A stretch of DNA of 30,460 bases from Apostichopus californicus (lineage: Eukaryota; Echinodermata; Holothuroidea; Aspidochirotida; Stichopodidae), in contig JAIPMN010001421.1 of assembly GCA_020650975.1 (NCBI GenBank), positions 1-30,460 on the forward strand. Reading direction: 5' to 3'. This document shows positions 12,558-22,074 of this stretch, piece by piece (the stretch's first letter is position 1; the number at the start of each line of letters is the position of its first letter). The notes under the pieces are model-generated. The model was given only the letters and a program-made list of their open reading frames with translations, had not been told where the DNA came from and made no database searches. The translations under genes were made by a program, and so were the position numbers.

Positions 12558-15500
12558 GCGATGGTGATGGTGGTGATGATGATGATGATGATGATGGTGA
12601 TGGTGATGGTGATGGTGATGGTGATGATGATGATGATGATGACGATGACGACGACGACGACGATGACGACGACGACGACGATGACGATGACGATGACGTT
12701 GGCGAACACATTATATAACGACGTTATTGTGCACTGCCGTCTGCAACTAGTTCTTAAATTTACCCGTAAAAAGATCACTTAGGAACCAAAACAATGAAAG
12801 TCTGTGTGTATTTTGTTTCAACACTACAGGTCCAAGACAAATACGACGTGAAGAAAATCATGGATACGTGGACCCTGCAGATGGGCTACCCTGTGATCGA
12901 TGTTACTAGAAGTGGGTCAACGCTAAACGTCCAGCAGTCGCATTTCTTGATTGATCCTACAAGCGAGGTTGATGACAAATACGGAGATCTTGGGTGAGAA
13001 AACTGAAAAACTATCTCCAAATACACTATTTGATGCTATAATAGGACAATATGAATAGAAAGGGCTATTTGTATATCCTGTGAATGTGTACAGGGGATAT
13101 ACGGTATGTGACGAAAGGGACATATGTGGATAAAGGAATATATCCACTTGTAAAAGGATATATGTAAATACAAGGATATGCATACAGGATATGTATTTGT
13201 AGATATCATAAAAAACATGTCCTGTTGGTCTGAGGAATGCAAATCGTGTCTTCTACCAACTGATCAATATCATTTTATATGCTGGGACGGCCAGTTAACA
13301 AGTTATTAATGAAAACGACTGTACTACCTCTAAACTGCACATGGCTTGTATACTTGTATACGGGTAACAGATATAGGCGCAGCTCTGTCAAATACAAGGG
13401 TAACATATATATTCATATTATATACCCATTAACACCGGTACAGCAAGGATATCTTTCCTATCTTGATATGTCTACGTTAAAAGAACAAAAATAACGAACA
13501 TAGAAAACAAATGGAGTTGGGACATGAAATTAAAATATATAAGACATTTATTAGAAGCTGTATATAGTCTACAATTAATCTCACTTATAATTCACTGATG
13601 TTTCAAGACTGTTTCAAAACTACTTTATTAAGTATCATATACTCGAAGGGTCATGAAGGCACGTCGAGCTATTCGGTTCAAAGATCATAACGTACAAGCC
13701 AAATAGCTTTATCTTTTTATCTCATGATAAACAGCTGCCCATACATCGCCTTAGTTTGATAAGTAAAGATGGCAGATCTTTATCAAGCTAGATCATATTG
13801 ACTTTGAGATTTATCATCAGTTCGGGGGCAAACTCCGTATTTATATTTTAACAGTTATACGCCTTTATGAGCCTCTCTCGTTATGTCAGCTATAGTTATC
13901 ACCGTTTGTTTTATTACCTAAAGCAATGCAGTGTCGTCTGATCAAGGTGTAACCATATATACAGGACCATGTCTGTAAAGTTGCTAATGCCCACGATTGT
14001 GACTTTACATGGTAAATCTCCACAAAAGCTATGAAATAACTGTCCTTAAATAAGCCACAAATCCAAGAAATCAGCCTTGATCTATATATGTGATAGAGAT
14101 AATTGTCATGAGTAACATCCCTACGCAGGTAAGAAATATCTGATTCAATTTTGGGAGATATCACATATTTAGATGTTCCTTCACACACAAGGCCTGGGAC
14201 TTGATCAAGTCTAAATATGACATCATCGAGCCACATATGCTTCACTTTCCCCGTATTTATCACAATGTTGGTAAATGCTGAATCTAACATATTGAAGTTC
14301 CAGTCATGACGTAATGAAGGAACTTGGCTTCAGTGTTAACATTCTACCTTGAAAATAGAACAAACAGAATAAGCAAAGAGAAAGTAAACTGTTTCATATC
14401 CTTGTGGCACTATATGACGTCACAGACACGACTTTTAAAACTTTTAGATAAACCACAGCAAGGTTTTTCTTAGACGTTTGGGGTCATCACAAAGATCTCT
14501 GTGATATAATCTAAATATAATCTTTAAGCATGTTAAAGGTCAACATAGCACGAACTTTGAATTTACTCTACTAAAATAGCTTCAAATTCCCAAAAGTATT
14601 CTCTCCTTCGGGTTCTATATCACCCAAAATAATCACAAATAATGAGAGGAGACAGGGGGAGGGGGAGAAGGGGGGTGGTAATTTAAGCAGCAGCTTATAT
14701 GACGTTGCGGTCACCAAGTTTCGAAACTTTTATCAAAAGCATTTCCGAAAATATAATATTGCAGTTTATGCAGCAACTTACATACCCTACAGTTTTTCTA
14801 TCAAATGGAAGTTATAGAGCCAAATTTAATTAATGGACCGTTAGTTAATGAACGGTAATTAGTGCTTCATTCCGTTCGATTCGAGATTACATTGATACGT
14901 GAAAGTCCAACAATTAGGAACAATCGAATATCTGTCATCTTTATCTTATGGGTTTAAATAAAAAAAATTAGTTTACAATTTAAAGGGTCTGAACTGCTCC
15001 TTTAGGAACACATGATGATGACGGTAATCACGAACCAGTCGGCCATGTCTTATTTTTAATATTAATCCATTGTTTTAGAAATGATGACAACTCTTTAAAA
15101 AAAAGGAGTCGTTATACTTCATATCAGTGTTGTTGAAATGTAACCAATACTAATAGAAGAAGTCATATCAATGATTACAACATCACATAAAGACCAATTT
15201 TGTTCATGAATGTGGCTGGTTGTCTTTAAGTAACCATATTCTCTCCAGGTTATTCAGTAAGGTTACTCGAGCAATGCTCTTCACGAAGGGAACATTAGTT
15301 ATTAAAAGGTGACTTTAGACACAAACGTAATTTTAAACTGCTGTAGACCGTTACAAAACATTGCGATTTGTAGTCCTGATTGTCTTTCGATACCACTATT
15401 ATTCGTTTAGAAATGACCCTTTAAACAACTGAGGTTTATCAATTAAAGTGACTGAACGATTAAGTCTAATACTTACAGACCTTTAGGTCAGTTCATCACA

Positions 15501-16252
15501 TGCAACACAAAACTCAATGGAAATCCTGTATGACCTGAAATGACATGTTTACAATGTAGTATACAATCAGTGTAGAATTAAAGAAGCACTCCAGTGAATA
15601 TTTCCCAAACCCGACACCAGAATGACATCATTGGAACCAATTGTTGTATCACCTGCAGAGTATAATGAAATTGGTAGAAATAGGTGGAAATCTATGACTT
15701 ATATAATATCTTTCTATACTTTCTCTCTCTCTCTCTATTCTTCGTTGTACAGTTACCTTTGGTATTGTCAATTGACGCACACCCATAAGACGGAAGCGGA
15801 GTATGATGATCCACTTTATTATTGGTTGAACGGTACAGAGGGCGAGATTGGTGAGGACATTTCACTTATATTATATTCTGCGTATCTTCCGCCCTCCCGC
15901 ATGCCCCTCCCCCACCCCCACACAGCCACAAGACGATATGTTTTTGATGACACTACAGAAATTTCGAAACCTGCCAATTAGTTCGCAGCTTTCCTCTAAA
16001 CGACTTGCCGGCAATGACCTAGATAATAAATTATGCTATTTATAAATTCACGTCAACCGAATGGACGTACTTATTGAGGAAATGGATAGAATGCACTATA
16101 GTTGTCAGTTTCTGAGGGCTTTGCACAGAATCAGAGCAGTGAATAAATAATATATTGCATACAGTGTCTTGTCATTGTACGTATAGTCTTTCGTTTTGGC
16201 TTCATGAAGGAACCTTATTATTATTATTATAATTATTATAATAATTATAATA

Positions 16253-16299
<47 letters not shown>

Positions 16300-19200
16300 G
16301 ATTATTATTATTATTAAGATTATTATTAGTTTAATTCTGTAACCACACTCAGGTAGTTTGTTATCTTATTTTTATTTCCTCATCAGGCTCGTTTGACTTG
16401 GAAGGAAGCTATAACGATGGCGACTGGTTCCTTATTAACATCAAACAATACAATTACTACAGAGTGAACTACGAACCTAGTAACTGGGAACAACTTGCCG
16501 CTCAACTCGAAACCGATCACGAGGTAAAACTTCACATTCTATTTTAACGATATCGATGTTTAACACTTATAATATGTTATAGAGCTTTCTAATATGCCTA
16601 CAATGCTACAATGTACCCCTCACTCCATCCCAAACCCCATCCCCACCCCCACCCCACCCCTCAGATTTATGTATCCATTATACCCAATAAAGTAACTCTT
16701 CCGCTCGATATTGGAATGCATGAGGTTTGTTTCGGGATGTTGTACCAAAACAAAATAAAAAAAATATCTACATGATTTTCCGAATTTTGTTAACTTTCAT
16801 GTAACCATTACATTTTATAGCAAATGCCATCAGAAAACCGCGCCGCGCTCATTGATGACGCATTTAACCTGGCCAGAGGAGGACAATTGACCTATGACAT
16901 TGCCTTAGACATGACTAAGTACCTGAAGGATGAACTCGATTTCATTCCATGGGAGGCCACTCTAACCGTCTTCGCTTACATCCGGGACATGTTTAGCCGA
17001 AACGCTGGCTTCGGTGACTTGGAGGTAAATACAGCCTACGATGTTGCATTTCTGCAGTTGCATTGGCCGGAGTGTATATCAATGTTGAATCTATACCTGA
17101 CTCGTAGTGCGTCATTTGTAGGCCTATTCGTCATATTCTAGCAACTTCACTGACCATTTCTGGTAGCCAGAACTCGCCGTGATGGCTATTTTCACAGTAT
17201 CGGTGTGAAGCTTGGTGATATACGAATATGTTACAAGTGTAAAATTTAAGTACTTTACTCGTGATGGTACTCATATTCGTACCTGCTAGGGTTATTCTAC
17301 TTGTACTCTCATTCATGCTGTTGGTACTCGCGCTACAACTCCATGCGTACCTTTGTTGACACAATCACACAAATGAAGAACCATAATTATTCCAGTCAGT
17401 CATAGGAAATAAATCATCCAATGCTGAATTTTAGAGTTTTCCAACAGAATTAAAGTTGACCTCATTTCATAATCGAAGAAGCGACAAAGGGAAGCCAAAT
17501 TTTAATTTTTTTATATTGTTTAGCGATTTTGCTTCTTTTTTTCCTTTTTTTTTTTGAGAACGAGAAATTGGTCACAGATGTCTCTAAAACGTCCGTAAAT
17601 TACCCCCTCTTTAAATTGTGATTGATTTCATCTTTATCTGATATACGTATTAATAGTATTCTTTTAATAATTCTTCCAACAGAAATATATGTTATGCCAG
17701 ATCAATACCCTTTATACTGCAGTAGGCTTTGAGGACGACCCAAATGATGCCCATCTAGATCAGTGAGTAATTTGTTTTCCTCGTCAGTGCGGGAAATGGA
17801 ACAGTCGTTTTCTATATTTAATACATTATATACATGTACATGTATGCAAATATAACATTAGTTATACCAGTTTGTCATTATCATGGACTTTTACATTGCA
17901 GCTTGACTTTTTGTTTTTCAAATGTAGCTTATGTTAAGTGTTCATTCGACTTATATAAAGCTCGTCTCTTTAATCGAAATTAAAGACAAATTGCTGTCTT
18001 TGATGATGTTTATGTTGTTGTGCATATGTTTCTACTTTACTATTGAAGCCATAATGTCAGTCCAAGTTGGAAGAGTAACAGTTCTCATATCTGAACTGAA
18101 AGTTTATTCCATTCTGTTTGATAACGATTACACTGGTTACAGTCTCGTTGTATTATTAAGGTAACTGGTATTGAGAGGGGGTCAGGTTTCAGTTTCAGCT
18201 TAGCTTCTGTTTCTTTTTAACTTCTCCACAACACTTCAGTCAGGTATAAAAGAAAGTGCTTTGGTTTTTGTGCCAAGGCTCTTGGATGCCTTTTCTATAA
18301 AGCGTATTCCCTGAAACATTTACTGCAATGTATAGCATTATTACAATAATATGGCTCTAAATACGTTTTAAGAAAATGAAACCAAGATATAGAGCCTGGG
18401 CACAAAAATTAAATTAAAACTTAAAAAAATTTTTTAGAATTTTAAAAAATGAATACAGCATACAATTCAACCCGATCTACTCTAAACTCCTGTCCCGTTA
18501 CATCGAGTTTGGTAGCATATAGCATTTATGTTGGTGGATTTACGTCAAGTGAAGTATCACGTGATCCTGGTTAAATGTTTATGAGCTATCCACACATGCA
18601 TATACGGTTTATCTGAAAAGGACGGCGTGTCTCTAAATGAACCTTCTTCTCTCAGTTGTGAAGACACGACCAAACGTGCTCCTTTGATTAATTATGAATA
18701 TTTCTATTTCTATTATCACAGGTATAACAGAATAAACGCAGTAGATACAGCTTGTTACTATGGAAACGAGGACTGTCTCGCAAACGCTACCAGAGAGTAC
18801 AGTGAATATATGACTGATGACGTCAATGCAAAGTAACTAACAAAAGATCAAGTTTGAAGCAGTTGGTTTACGGTTTGGGAAGTAACGCAGACGGTCTGTT
18901 ACGCAAATACACAATGGCGCGAAATTGTTCTTGTCTAATTATTTCTTGAGATTACAACACCCAGTTATAAGGTTTAATACGACTACAAGAATCTGTTACC
19001 TTTCAAAGCAGAAATCAAAGGTTGCCATAGCCTATATGGAAAGGTCTATAGTCTAATTTGCATATGATATTCTGGACGTAAGTTATAAATGATTGCATCC
19101 TCGTAGGCGATTAATCTATGGATATGCCCCCACCCCCCCCCCCCCTTCCCAACGTGTGTACACGTTCAAACTCAGTAATCTAAACGAAGAACGGTCCACA

Positions 19201-21879
19201 GAGTGTACATACAGTAAAGCGTAAGGAAATAAAACGTTAGAACAATGCGGCCCAATTACCGGCGCGATTCGTCAGTATAACTAGTATTAGAAACGAACCT
19301 TCAATCCAACGTTATCAAACACACATGTGTGTTTTCCCATCTTTATAGATTTCTCCGTCATGTAGAGAGTAGACACATACTTGAAATAACTGCCTATTCC
19401 TTCCAAATCTGACATTCTGAAGTGAAACACATTGTAATTAACTTTTATACGAATTCGGAAGTCAGTACCATATTGTAATTACATTCCCAATAGAGTATCA
19501 CCTATTGTCAGATGTCTTGCGAGGGAGCTATATAATATATATCTTCCTGCATGGTCGAGCTAACTGAAATCAAAGCACATTTTTAAAAGCATTATGATTC
19601 TCGCTTTCCTTCAACTGAATCATTATCACTTTTCGGGGTCATTCGAGGTCATTCAAGATTTATTTGTTTATGCACATGCTGCATTTCTTCCACTAAAAAC
19701 ATGTTAATAAACCACCCCACCAGAACGAAGGAAATGGTAGGGGTATAGATAATCTCGATTATCTTGGTCCGATATTATTTCAACTTGAGAGTCGCTCTAA
19801 ACAGTAACAGGCTCTTTTCTGTGGCAGGCATTTATGAAATGGCAGTATTTTTTTTTAATAAGCAGCGTCTTCTCAAAAAGCGACATTCAGCTGTTAGGTG
19901 CTGGAACGTTCTTTTTTTTAAGACGAAATGACCCTTTTAATGTTTTATCCGCATTGCAATGTTCTTTGTTGTCAGGGTTTCGCCAAATCTTCGTACACAA
20001 GTTTACTGCTACGGTATACGAGAGGGCGGTGCGGAAGAGTGGGACTTTGGCCTGGAGAAGTATATTAGTTCAACTGACTCGGCTGAGAAGTCAAAATGGT
20101 TGTTTGCTCTGTCTTGCAGTAGTGAACCATGGATTCTAAGCAGGTGAACTTGTTTTCTTAAAAGTCCAAATGGTGTTATGCTCTTTCTTGCAGTAGTGAA
20201 CCATGGCTTCTAAGCAGGTGAACTTGTTTTATTAAAATTGTGGCCATGTGAAAGAGATAATTAATCCAATGTTACAAGGGTCATATGCATGACACAAGAG
20301 GAAAGGTTATTATCCACGGGACAAAGAAATGTGTTTCTTTGAGCGGGGGGGGGAGGGGGCAAGAGTAGGGACTGTCATAATCCTTCACGTGTCTCAAAGG
20401 GTTGGTGCAACATTGGCATATGCAGTACCTATTCGCATTTTACATGTACTGCGTGACGCACGCTCTGATGGGCAGACCAGACCAAAGTGGAGTCAGAGAG
20501 TCTACATGCACCCGGGTAGCTCGGGGTCCATTAGGGACCTAGAAGAAAAGGGGAGTTAAAAATATAGAGTGAATTTGTATTTTCGTAAAGGGAAAAAATT
20601 AAGAACTTATGCAAAACGGGGGCCTAAACTGGTCCTCGATGCTTCTCTTGATGGGTGAATTAATTTTATTTTCATTAAACTATACAGGTATCTCAACTAC
20701 ATGTTCGATGCGTCCGTTGTGCGTCAACAAGATGCCTCTTACGTCATCCGTTACGTTTCTCGCAACTACGTGGGCCGTGCTCTAGCCTGGGACTTCCTTA
20801 GGAGTGAATGGGATACCATCTTCGATTTGTAAGTTATCCTCTTCTTATATAATCCTGAGCATATTAATGAAATTTGGATATAATAGCTGACTAATAACTG
20901 CATCTTTGTTTTCTGTTGTTGTTGTTGTTGTCATTTTACAGGTTTTGATTCAGTATATATAAATGAATATGCATATTGCTACTCCGATAATGAGGCGCAT
21001 TGCGCGAATGCAGTATTTAAATTGACACGATATGGCCGATTCTGTTGTGTAACAGTAACAACTTTTATCGACGGAATCAACTTCTCCATTTTTTTGTTTT
21101 TGTTTTCAAATAGATTCGGGGAGTCAAGTTTTTCATTTTCTAACATCATAACTGACGTCACGGAACAATTCAATACCGAATTTGATCTGGAAGAGGTAAG
21201 GAATGAAAGTCTGTTAGCATTGTAACATCAATTAATACAGGGCGAACTGCCTATTATTTCTGTACTATTTCTGTGTTCCAAAAAGCCAGAGGATGCTTAA
21301 ACAAAACTTTTTTGGCCAGAAGAACCCGACTAGCTATCGTACCTTATACAGTGTCAGAGCTTAAAGCAACAACATTGAGTTGAACCCTTGCGAACTTTTG
21401 CCTGATACCATTAAGTTATGAGGCTGATTTTTTTTAACCTAACAGTTCAATCCAAAACACATCTGGATTAAGTTTCGTTTGGGGGTGTACGTGACTAACA
21501 CGTGGAGTGTGGGGTAGGGTGTGGGTTGGGGTGGAGTATATTAGGTATTTTGGATATTGTTAAAGGCTACGTTATGCCATAAGTAATACTTCCCTCGTTT
21601 CAATTTCCAACCCCCCCCCCCCTTTCCATTCCCCCAAACTTTCTGCGTTCTGTCCAGACGTTAAACATTAACTAACATTCTGACTGAAATATGCATGTCT
21701 TCTTCGTTTGTGTTTTTTAACAGCTCATGAAATTTGGTGAAGGTCGAAACCTCGGTTCCGCTGCGAGAGCGTACGAGCAGGCTATTGATCAAACTAAATC
21801 CAACATAGCCTGGATGGAACGAAACGCAGTAACAGTCGCACAGACTCTGGCTGCGAGTGTCGCGGAACTGGGTTGCTGA
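4954..21879 (+). CDS. ANPEP-like: Gene 1: membrane aminopeptidase N-like, M1 family, complete, 17 coding exons
   Basis: Zinc ectopeptidase expected to remove N-terminal residues from peptides at the outer cell surface. The exons 4954-5645, 6857-7130, 7773-7893, 9376-9530, 10680-10793, 11444-11578, 12003-12134, 12830-12993, 15753-15850, 16387-16523, 16821-17024, 17683-17762, 18722-18832, 19976-20143, 20688-20828, 21114-21195 and 21724-21879 join in one frame to 987 residues, close to human ANPEP (967). Visible parts: acidic tail 1-29, transmembrane helix about 30-52, stalk 57-98, catalytic region with GAMEN at 373-377, zinc ligands H409, H413 and E432, general base E410, transition-state Tyr 495 (ISYAKG), and an ERAP1_C-like domain from about 630. 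The Cys pairs of exons 13 and 14 match the conserved disulfides of the family. Ala before GAMEN resembles neutral APN rather than glutamyl aminopeptidase, which has Thr there (inference). All introns are GT-AG. The substrate is unknown. Confidence 0.93.
5646..6856 (+). other. Gene 1 intron 1, with simple repeats and a possible transposon end
   Basis: A 1.2-kb intron. It holds a CAGTGGCGTAGC terminus at 5715, followed by G-rich then C-rich runs. A pyrimidine-rich tract of CCCTACCCTC-like units lies at about 6109-6195. I see no coding exon; open frames here are short and resemble no known protein. Confidence 0.6.
5715..5800 (+). mobile_element. Possible hAT-like element end (fragment)
   Basis: The sequence CAGTGGCGTAGCGAG resembles the CAGTGGCGGAGC terminus of the element at 24346. 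No convincing matching right end was found. A near copy (7 of 8) of the flanking cgtcatga occurs at 6095-6102, but the sequence just before it is only a weak inverted match. Treat as a fragment; limits are uncertain. Confidence 0.25.
6857..7130 (+). CDS. ANPEP-like: Gene 1 coding exon 2: M1 N-terminal beta domain
   Basis: Encodes residues 231-322, including [29 protein letters not shown] and [14 protein letters not shown], all hallmark blocks of the M1 N-domain. The acceptor is TTTGTAG at 6856 and the donor GTAAGTG at 7131, phase 0. It is three codons shorter than its gene 2 counterpart, in the loop after NGIEL. Confidence 0.93.
7773..7893 (+). CDS. ANPEP-like: Gene 1 coding exon 3: end of N-domain
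   Basis: Encodes [16 protein letters not shown] and then [19 protein letters not shown], residues 323-362 plus one base. It is 121 nt, as in gene 2. The acceptor follows a long T-rich tract. The usual R-P-x-A-I motif is here R-K-D-A-I with a Cys before it, unlike gene 2 (WSRPEAI). Confidence 0.92.
8240..8395. repeat. Dispersed repeat B, copy 1
   Basis: Shares cacgactt, ttagacgttt, catcacaaag and ctctgtgatataat-like blocks in the same order with 14397-14515 in intron 8. Both copies are diverged, so this looks like an old interspersed element of unknown class. Confidence 0.5.
8500..8535 (+). other. G-rich tract, potential G-quadruplex
   Basis: Runs of five, four, four, four and three G are separated by one- to four-base spacers. 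The tract is on the sense strand of intron 3, so it would also be present in the nascent transcript. Structure is not shown. Confidence 0.5.
8999..9388 (+). repeat. 78-bp minisatellite, five copies, spanning the exon 4 acceptor of gene 1
   Basis: Units begin with tcttggga at 8999, 9077, 9155, 9233 and 9311, exactly 78 bp apart. Each contains gtccttttctgtaaca, then the first codons of exon 4 (atatggtggcg). The true acceptor AG is 9374-9375 in the last copy. The equivalent dinucleotide is AG in copy 1 (9062-9063) but AT in copies 2, 3 and 4 (9140, 9218, 9296). The period is 26 codons, so both strands show long repetitive open frames; these are by-products of the repeat. Confidence 0.95.
9376..9530 (+). 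CDS. ANPEP-like: Gene 1 coding exon 4: GAMEN and HELAH active-site exon
   Basis: Encodes [18 protein letters not shown] through [10 protein letters not shown], residues 363-414. It holds the substrate-binding GAMEN (373-377), zinc ligands H409 and H413 and general base E410. The length, 155 nt, equals gene 2. The first 13 bases belong to the last unit of the upstream 78-bp repeat. Donor GTAATT is at 9531. Confidence 0.95.
9531..10679 (+). other. Gene 1 intron 4
   Basis: A 1.15-kb AT-rich intron separating HELAHQ from WFGNL. Only low-complexity T/A-rich stretches are seen (about 10035-10110). Short open frames are not coding-like. Confidence 0.6.
10680..10793 (+). CDS. ANPEP-like: Gene 1 coding exon 5: third zinc ligand
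   Basis: Encodes [20 protein letters not shown] and then [18 protein letters not shown], residues 415-452. E432 in WLNEGFA is the third zinc ligand, spaced 18 residues after the HEXXH histidine as in all M1 enzymes. The length, 114 nt, is the same as in gene 2; phase 0 at both ends. Confidence 0.95.
11444..11578 (+). CDS. ANPEP-like: Gene 1 coding exon 6: catalytic tyrosine exon
   Basis: Encodes [20 protein letters not shown] to [13 protein letters not shown], residues 453-497. Tyr 495 matches the tyrosine that stabilises the transition state in the family. Acceptor TTTTTAG, donor GTATGT, phase 0. Confidence 0.93.
12003..12134 (+). CDS. ANPEP-like: Gene 1 coding exon 7: helical catalytic domain
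   Basis: Encodes [20 protein letters not shown] through [18 protein letters not shown], residues 498-541, the K-G-x-x-x-L-x-M-L block that follows the catalytic Tyr in M1 peptidases. Phase 0 at both ends. Confidence 0.93.
12401..12699. repeat. GAT/GAC trinucleotide repeat in intron 7 of gene 1
   Basis: About 300 bp of GAY and GRT triplets. Because the period is three, several frames stay open on both strands and encode runs of Ser, Met/Thr or Ile/Val. These are artefacts, not genes. Confidence 0.92.
12830..12993 (+). CDS. ANPEP-like: Gene 1 coding exon 8: end of catalytic domain, linker beta domain
   Basis: Encodes [20 protein letters not shown] and then [20 protein letters not shown], residues 542-595 plus two bases. 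W-T-x-Q-x-G-Y-P-V is a standard M1 block at the start of the beta-sandwich domain. Donor GTGAGA, phase 2. Confidence 0.93.
14397..14515. repeat. Dispersed repeat B, copy 2
   Basis: Matches 8240-8395 in ordered blocks (cacgactt, cttagacgttt, catcacaaag, ctctgtgatataat). The element class is unknown. Confidence 0.5.
15413..15560. repeat. Dispersed repeat A, copy 2
   Basis: Shares ccctttaa, actgagg, ttaagtctaa, ttaggtcagttca and tgacatgttt, in order, with 4113-4265. It lies just upstream of exon 9 in intron 8. Confidence 0.55.
15753..15850 (+). CDS. ANPEP-like: Gene 1 coding exon 9: beta domain
   Basis: Encodes [20 protein letters not shown] and then [12 protein letters not shown], residues 596-628 plus one base. 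The W-Y-x-x-L block is typical of this region in M1 proteins, and NGT is a possible N-glycosylation site. The acceptor follows a CT-rich tract; donor GTGAGG. Confidence 0.9.
16215..16329. repeat. TTA/ATT microsatellite in intron 9
   Basis: Tandem TTA units interrupted by short ATAATTAT stretches that make parts self-complementary. No other feature is seen in this intron. Confidence 0.93.
16387..16523 (+). CDS. ANPEP-like: Gene 1 coding exon 10: beta domain to ERAP1_C
   Basis: Encodes [20 protein letters not shown] and then [20 protein letters not shown], residues 629-674. N-x-x-Q-x-x-Y-Y-R-V-N-Y is a highly conserved M1 signature opening the C-terminal domain. Phase 1 in, phase 0 out. Confidence 0.93.
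16821..17024 (+). CDS. ANPEP-like: Gene 1 coding exon 11: ERAP1_C-like domain
   Basis: Encodes residues 675-742, with [40 protein letters not shown] and a helix ending GFGDLE. N-R-A-x-L-I-D-D-A-F-x-L-A is a strong family block. Phase 0 at both ends. Confidence 0.94.
17025..17682 (+). other. Gene 1 intron 11
   Basis: No repeat, exon-like frame or other signal is seen apart from a T run near the 3' half. Confidence 0.5.
17683..17762 (+). CDS. ANPEP-like: Gene 1 coding exon 12: ERAP1_C-like domain
   Basis: A short exon encoding [20 protein letters not shown] and NDAHLD, residues 743-768 plus two bases. Sequence conservation is weak, but the frame and the junction to exon 13 ([12 protein letters not shown]) fit the family. 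Donor GTGAGT, phase 2. Confidence 0.88.
17763..18721 (+). other. Gene 1 intron 12
   Basis: AT-rich, with no coding-like frame and no clear repeat. Confidence 0.5.
18722..18832 (+). CDS. ANPEP-like: Gene 1 coding exon 13: disulfide-bearing segment
   Basis: Encodes [20 protein letters not shown] and [10 protein letters not shown], residues 769-805 plus two bases. The C-x6-C pair corresponds to the conserved first disulfide of mammalian APN. Donor GTAACT at 18833 is weaker than the others. Confidence 0.9.
18833..19975 (+). other. Gene 1 intron 13
   Basis: 1.14 kb. Contains a C-rich run at about 19127-19146. Otherwise nothing recognisable. Confidence 0.5.
19976..20143 (+). CDS. ANPEP-like: Gene 1 coding exon 14: ERAP1_C-like domain
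   Basis: Encodes [40 protein letters not shown] and [12 protein letters not shown], residues 806-861 plus two bases. P-N-L-R-x-x-V-Y-C, G-G-x-E-E-W-D-F and L-x-C-S are strong M1 blocks, and the two Cys form the second expected disulfide. The last 54 bases and the donor are tandemly duplicated just downstream. Confidence 0.94.
20090..20239 (+). repeat. 75-bp tandem duplication of the exon 14 end and donor
   Basis: 20090-20164 and 20165-20239 differ at about seven sites. The first copy is the real 3' end of exon 14 with donor GTGAAC at 20144. The second keeps the donor (20219), the open frame ([16 protein letters not shown]) and a pyrimidine-rich ttcttgcag at 20194. Splicing from 20194 to 20219 would give a 24-nt micro-exon in frame. 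Confidence 0.93.
20688..20828 (+). CDS. ANPEP-like: Gene 1 coding exon 15: ERAP1_C-like domain
   Basis: Encodes [20 protein letters not shown] and [18 protein letters not shown], residues 862-908 plus two bases. R-Q-Q-D and W-D-F-x-x-x-x-W are conserved. Donor GTAAGT, phase 2. Confidence 0.93.
21114..21195 (+). CDS. ANPEP-like: Gene 1 coding exon 16: ERAP1_C-like domain
   Basis: Encodes [20 protein letters not shown] and TEFDLEE, residues 909-936. The acceptor CAAATAG at 21113 follows a T-rich tract. An earlier strong acceptor at 20941 would instead give a stop after two codons. Confidence 0.92.
21508..21534 (+). other. G-rich tract in intron 16, potential G-quadruplex
   Basis: Four to five runs of three or four G on the sense strand, followed by a C run near 21610. 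Confidence 0.4.
21724..21879 (+). CDS. ANPEP-like: Gene 1 coding exon 17: C-terminus and stop
   Basis: Encodes [20 protein letters not shown], then a helix with [11 protein letters not shown] and the end ASVAELGC, residues 937-987, with TGA at 21877-21879. N-I-x-W is the usual last block of M1 proteins, so the protein is full length. Confidence 0.94.
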   Translation, partial: LMKFGEGRNLGSAARAYEQAIDQTKSNIAWMERNAVTVAQTLAASVAELGC

Positions 21880-22068
21880 AAGTACTAATGTTGTGTATAT
21901 ACTGGCCAACGTTCTTAAAATCCATGTCACTATGTAAATGACATAAGTAGTTACCTTTTAACATCAACCCAGTATCACCCCCTTATAACCACCTCTTGAC
22001 CCACCTCTCACACCACCCAAGAAGCTGGCAAGAAAACTAGACCTAGGAAAGTTATATTTCAGGTTGCG

Positions 22069-22074
22069 ATTAAA
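22069..22074 (+). terminator. Possible gene 1 polyadenylation signal (ATTAAA)
   Basis: The variant signal ATTAAA lies about 190 bases after the stop. A canonical AATAAA occurs only much later (22814-22819). Either could be used; transcript ends are needed to decide. Confidence 0.25.

Larger units (their letters stand above)
12994..15752 (+). other. Gene 1 intron 8, the longest intron
   Basis: 2.76 kb. It holds a degenerate ggatatatgt-like repeat (about 13060-13210), dispersed repeats B (14397-14515) and A (15413-15560), a G-rich tract at 14655-14677, and an antisense 134-codon open frame at 13886-14290 that I do not recognise. No gene 1 residues appear to be missing here, since exons 8 and 9 join in frame within an expected block. 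Confidence 0.6.

Noticed and set aside
12397..12782. Poly-Ser, poly-Ile/Val and Met/Thr-rich frames on both strands
   Set aside because: Frames through the GAT/GAC triplet array; no gene-like sequence.
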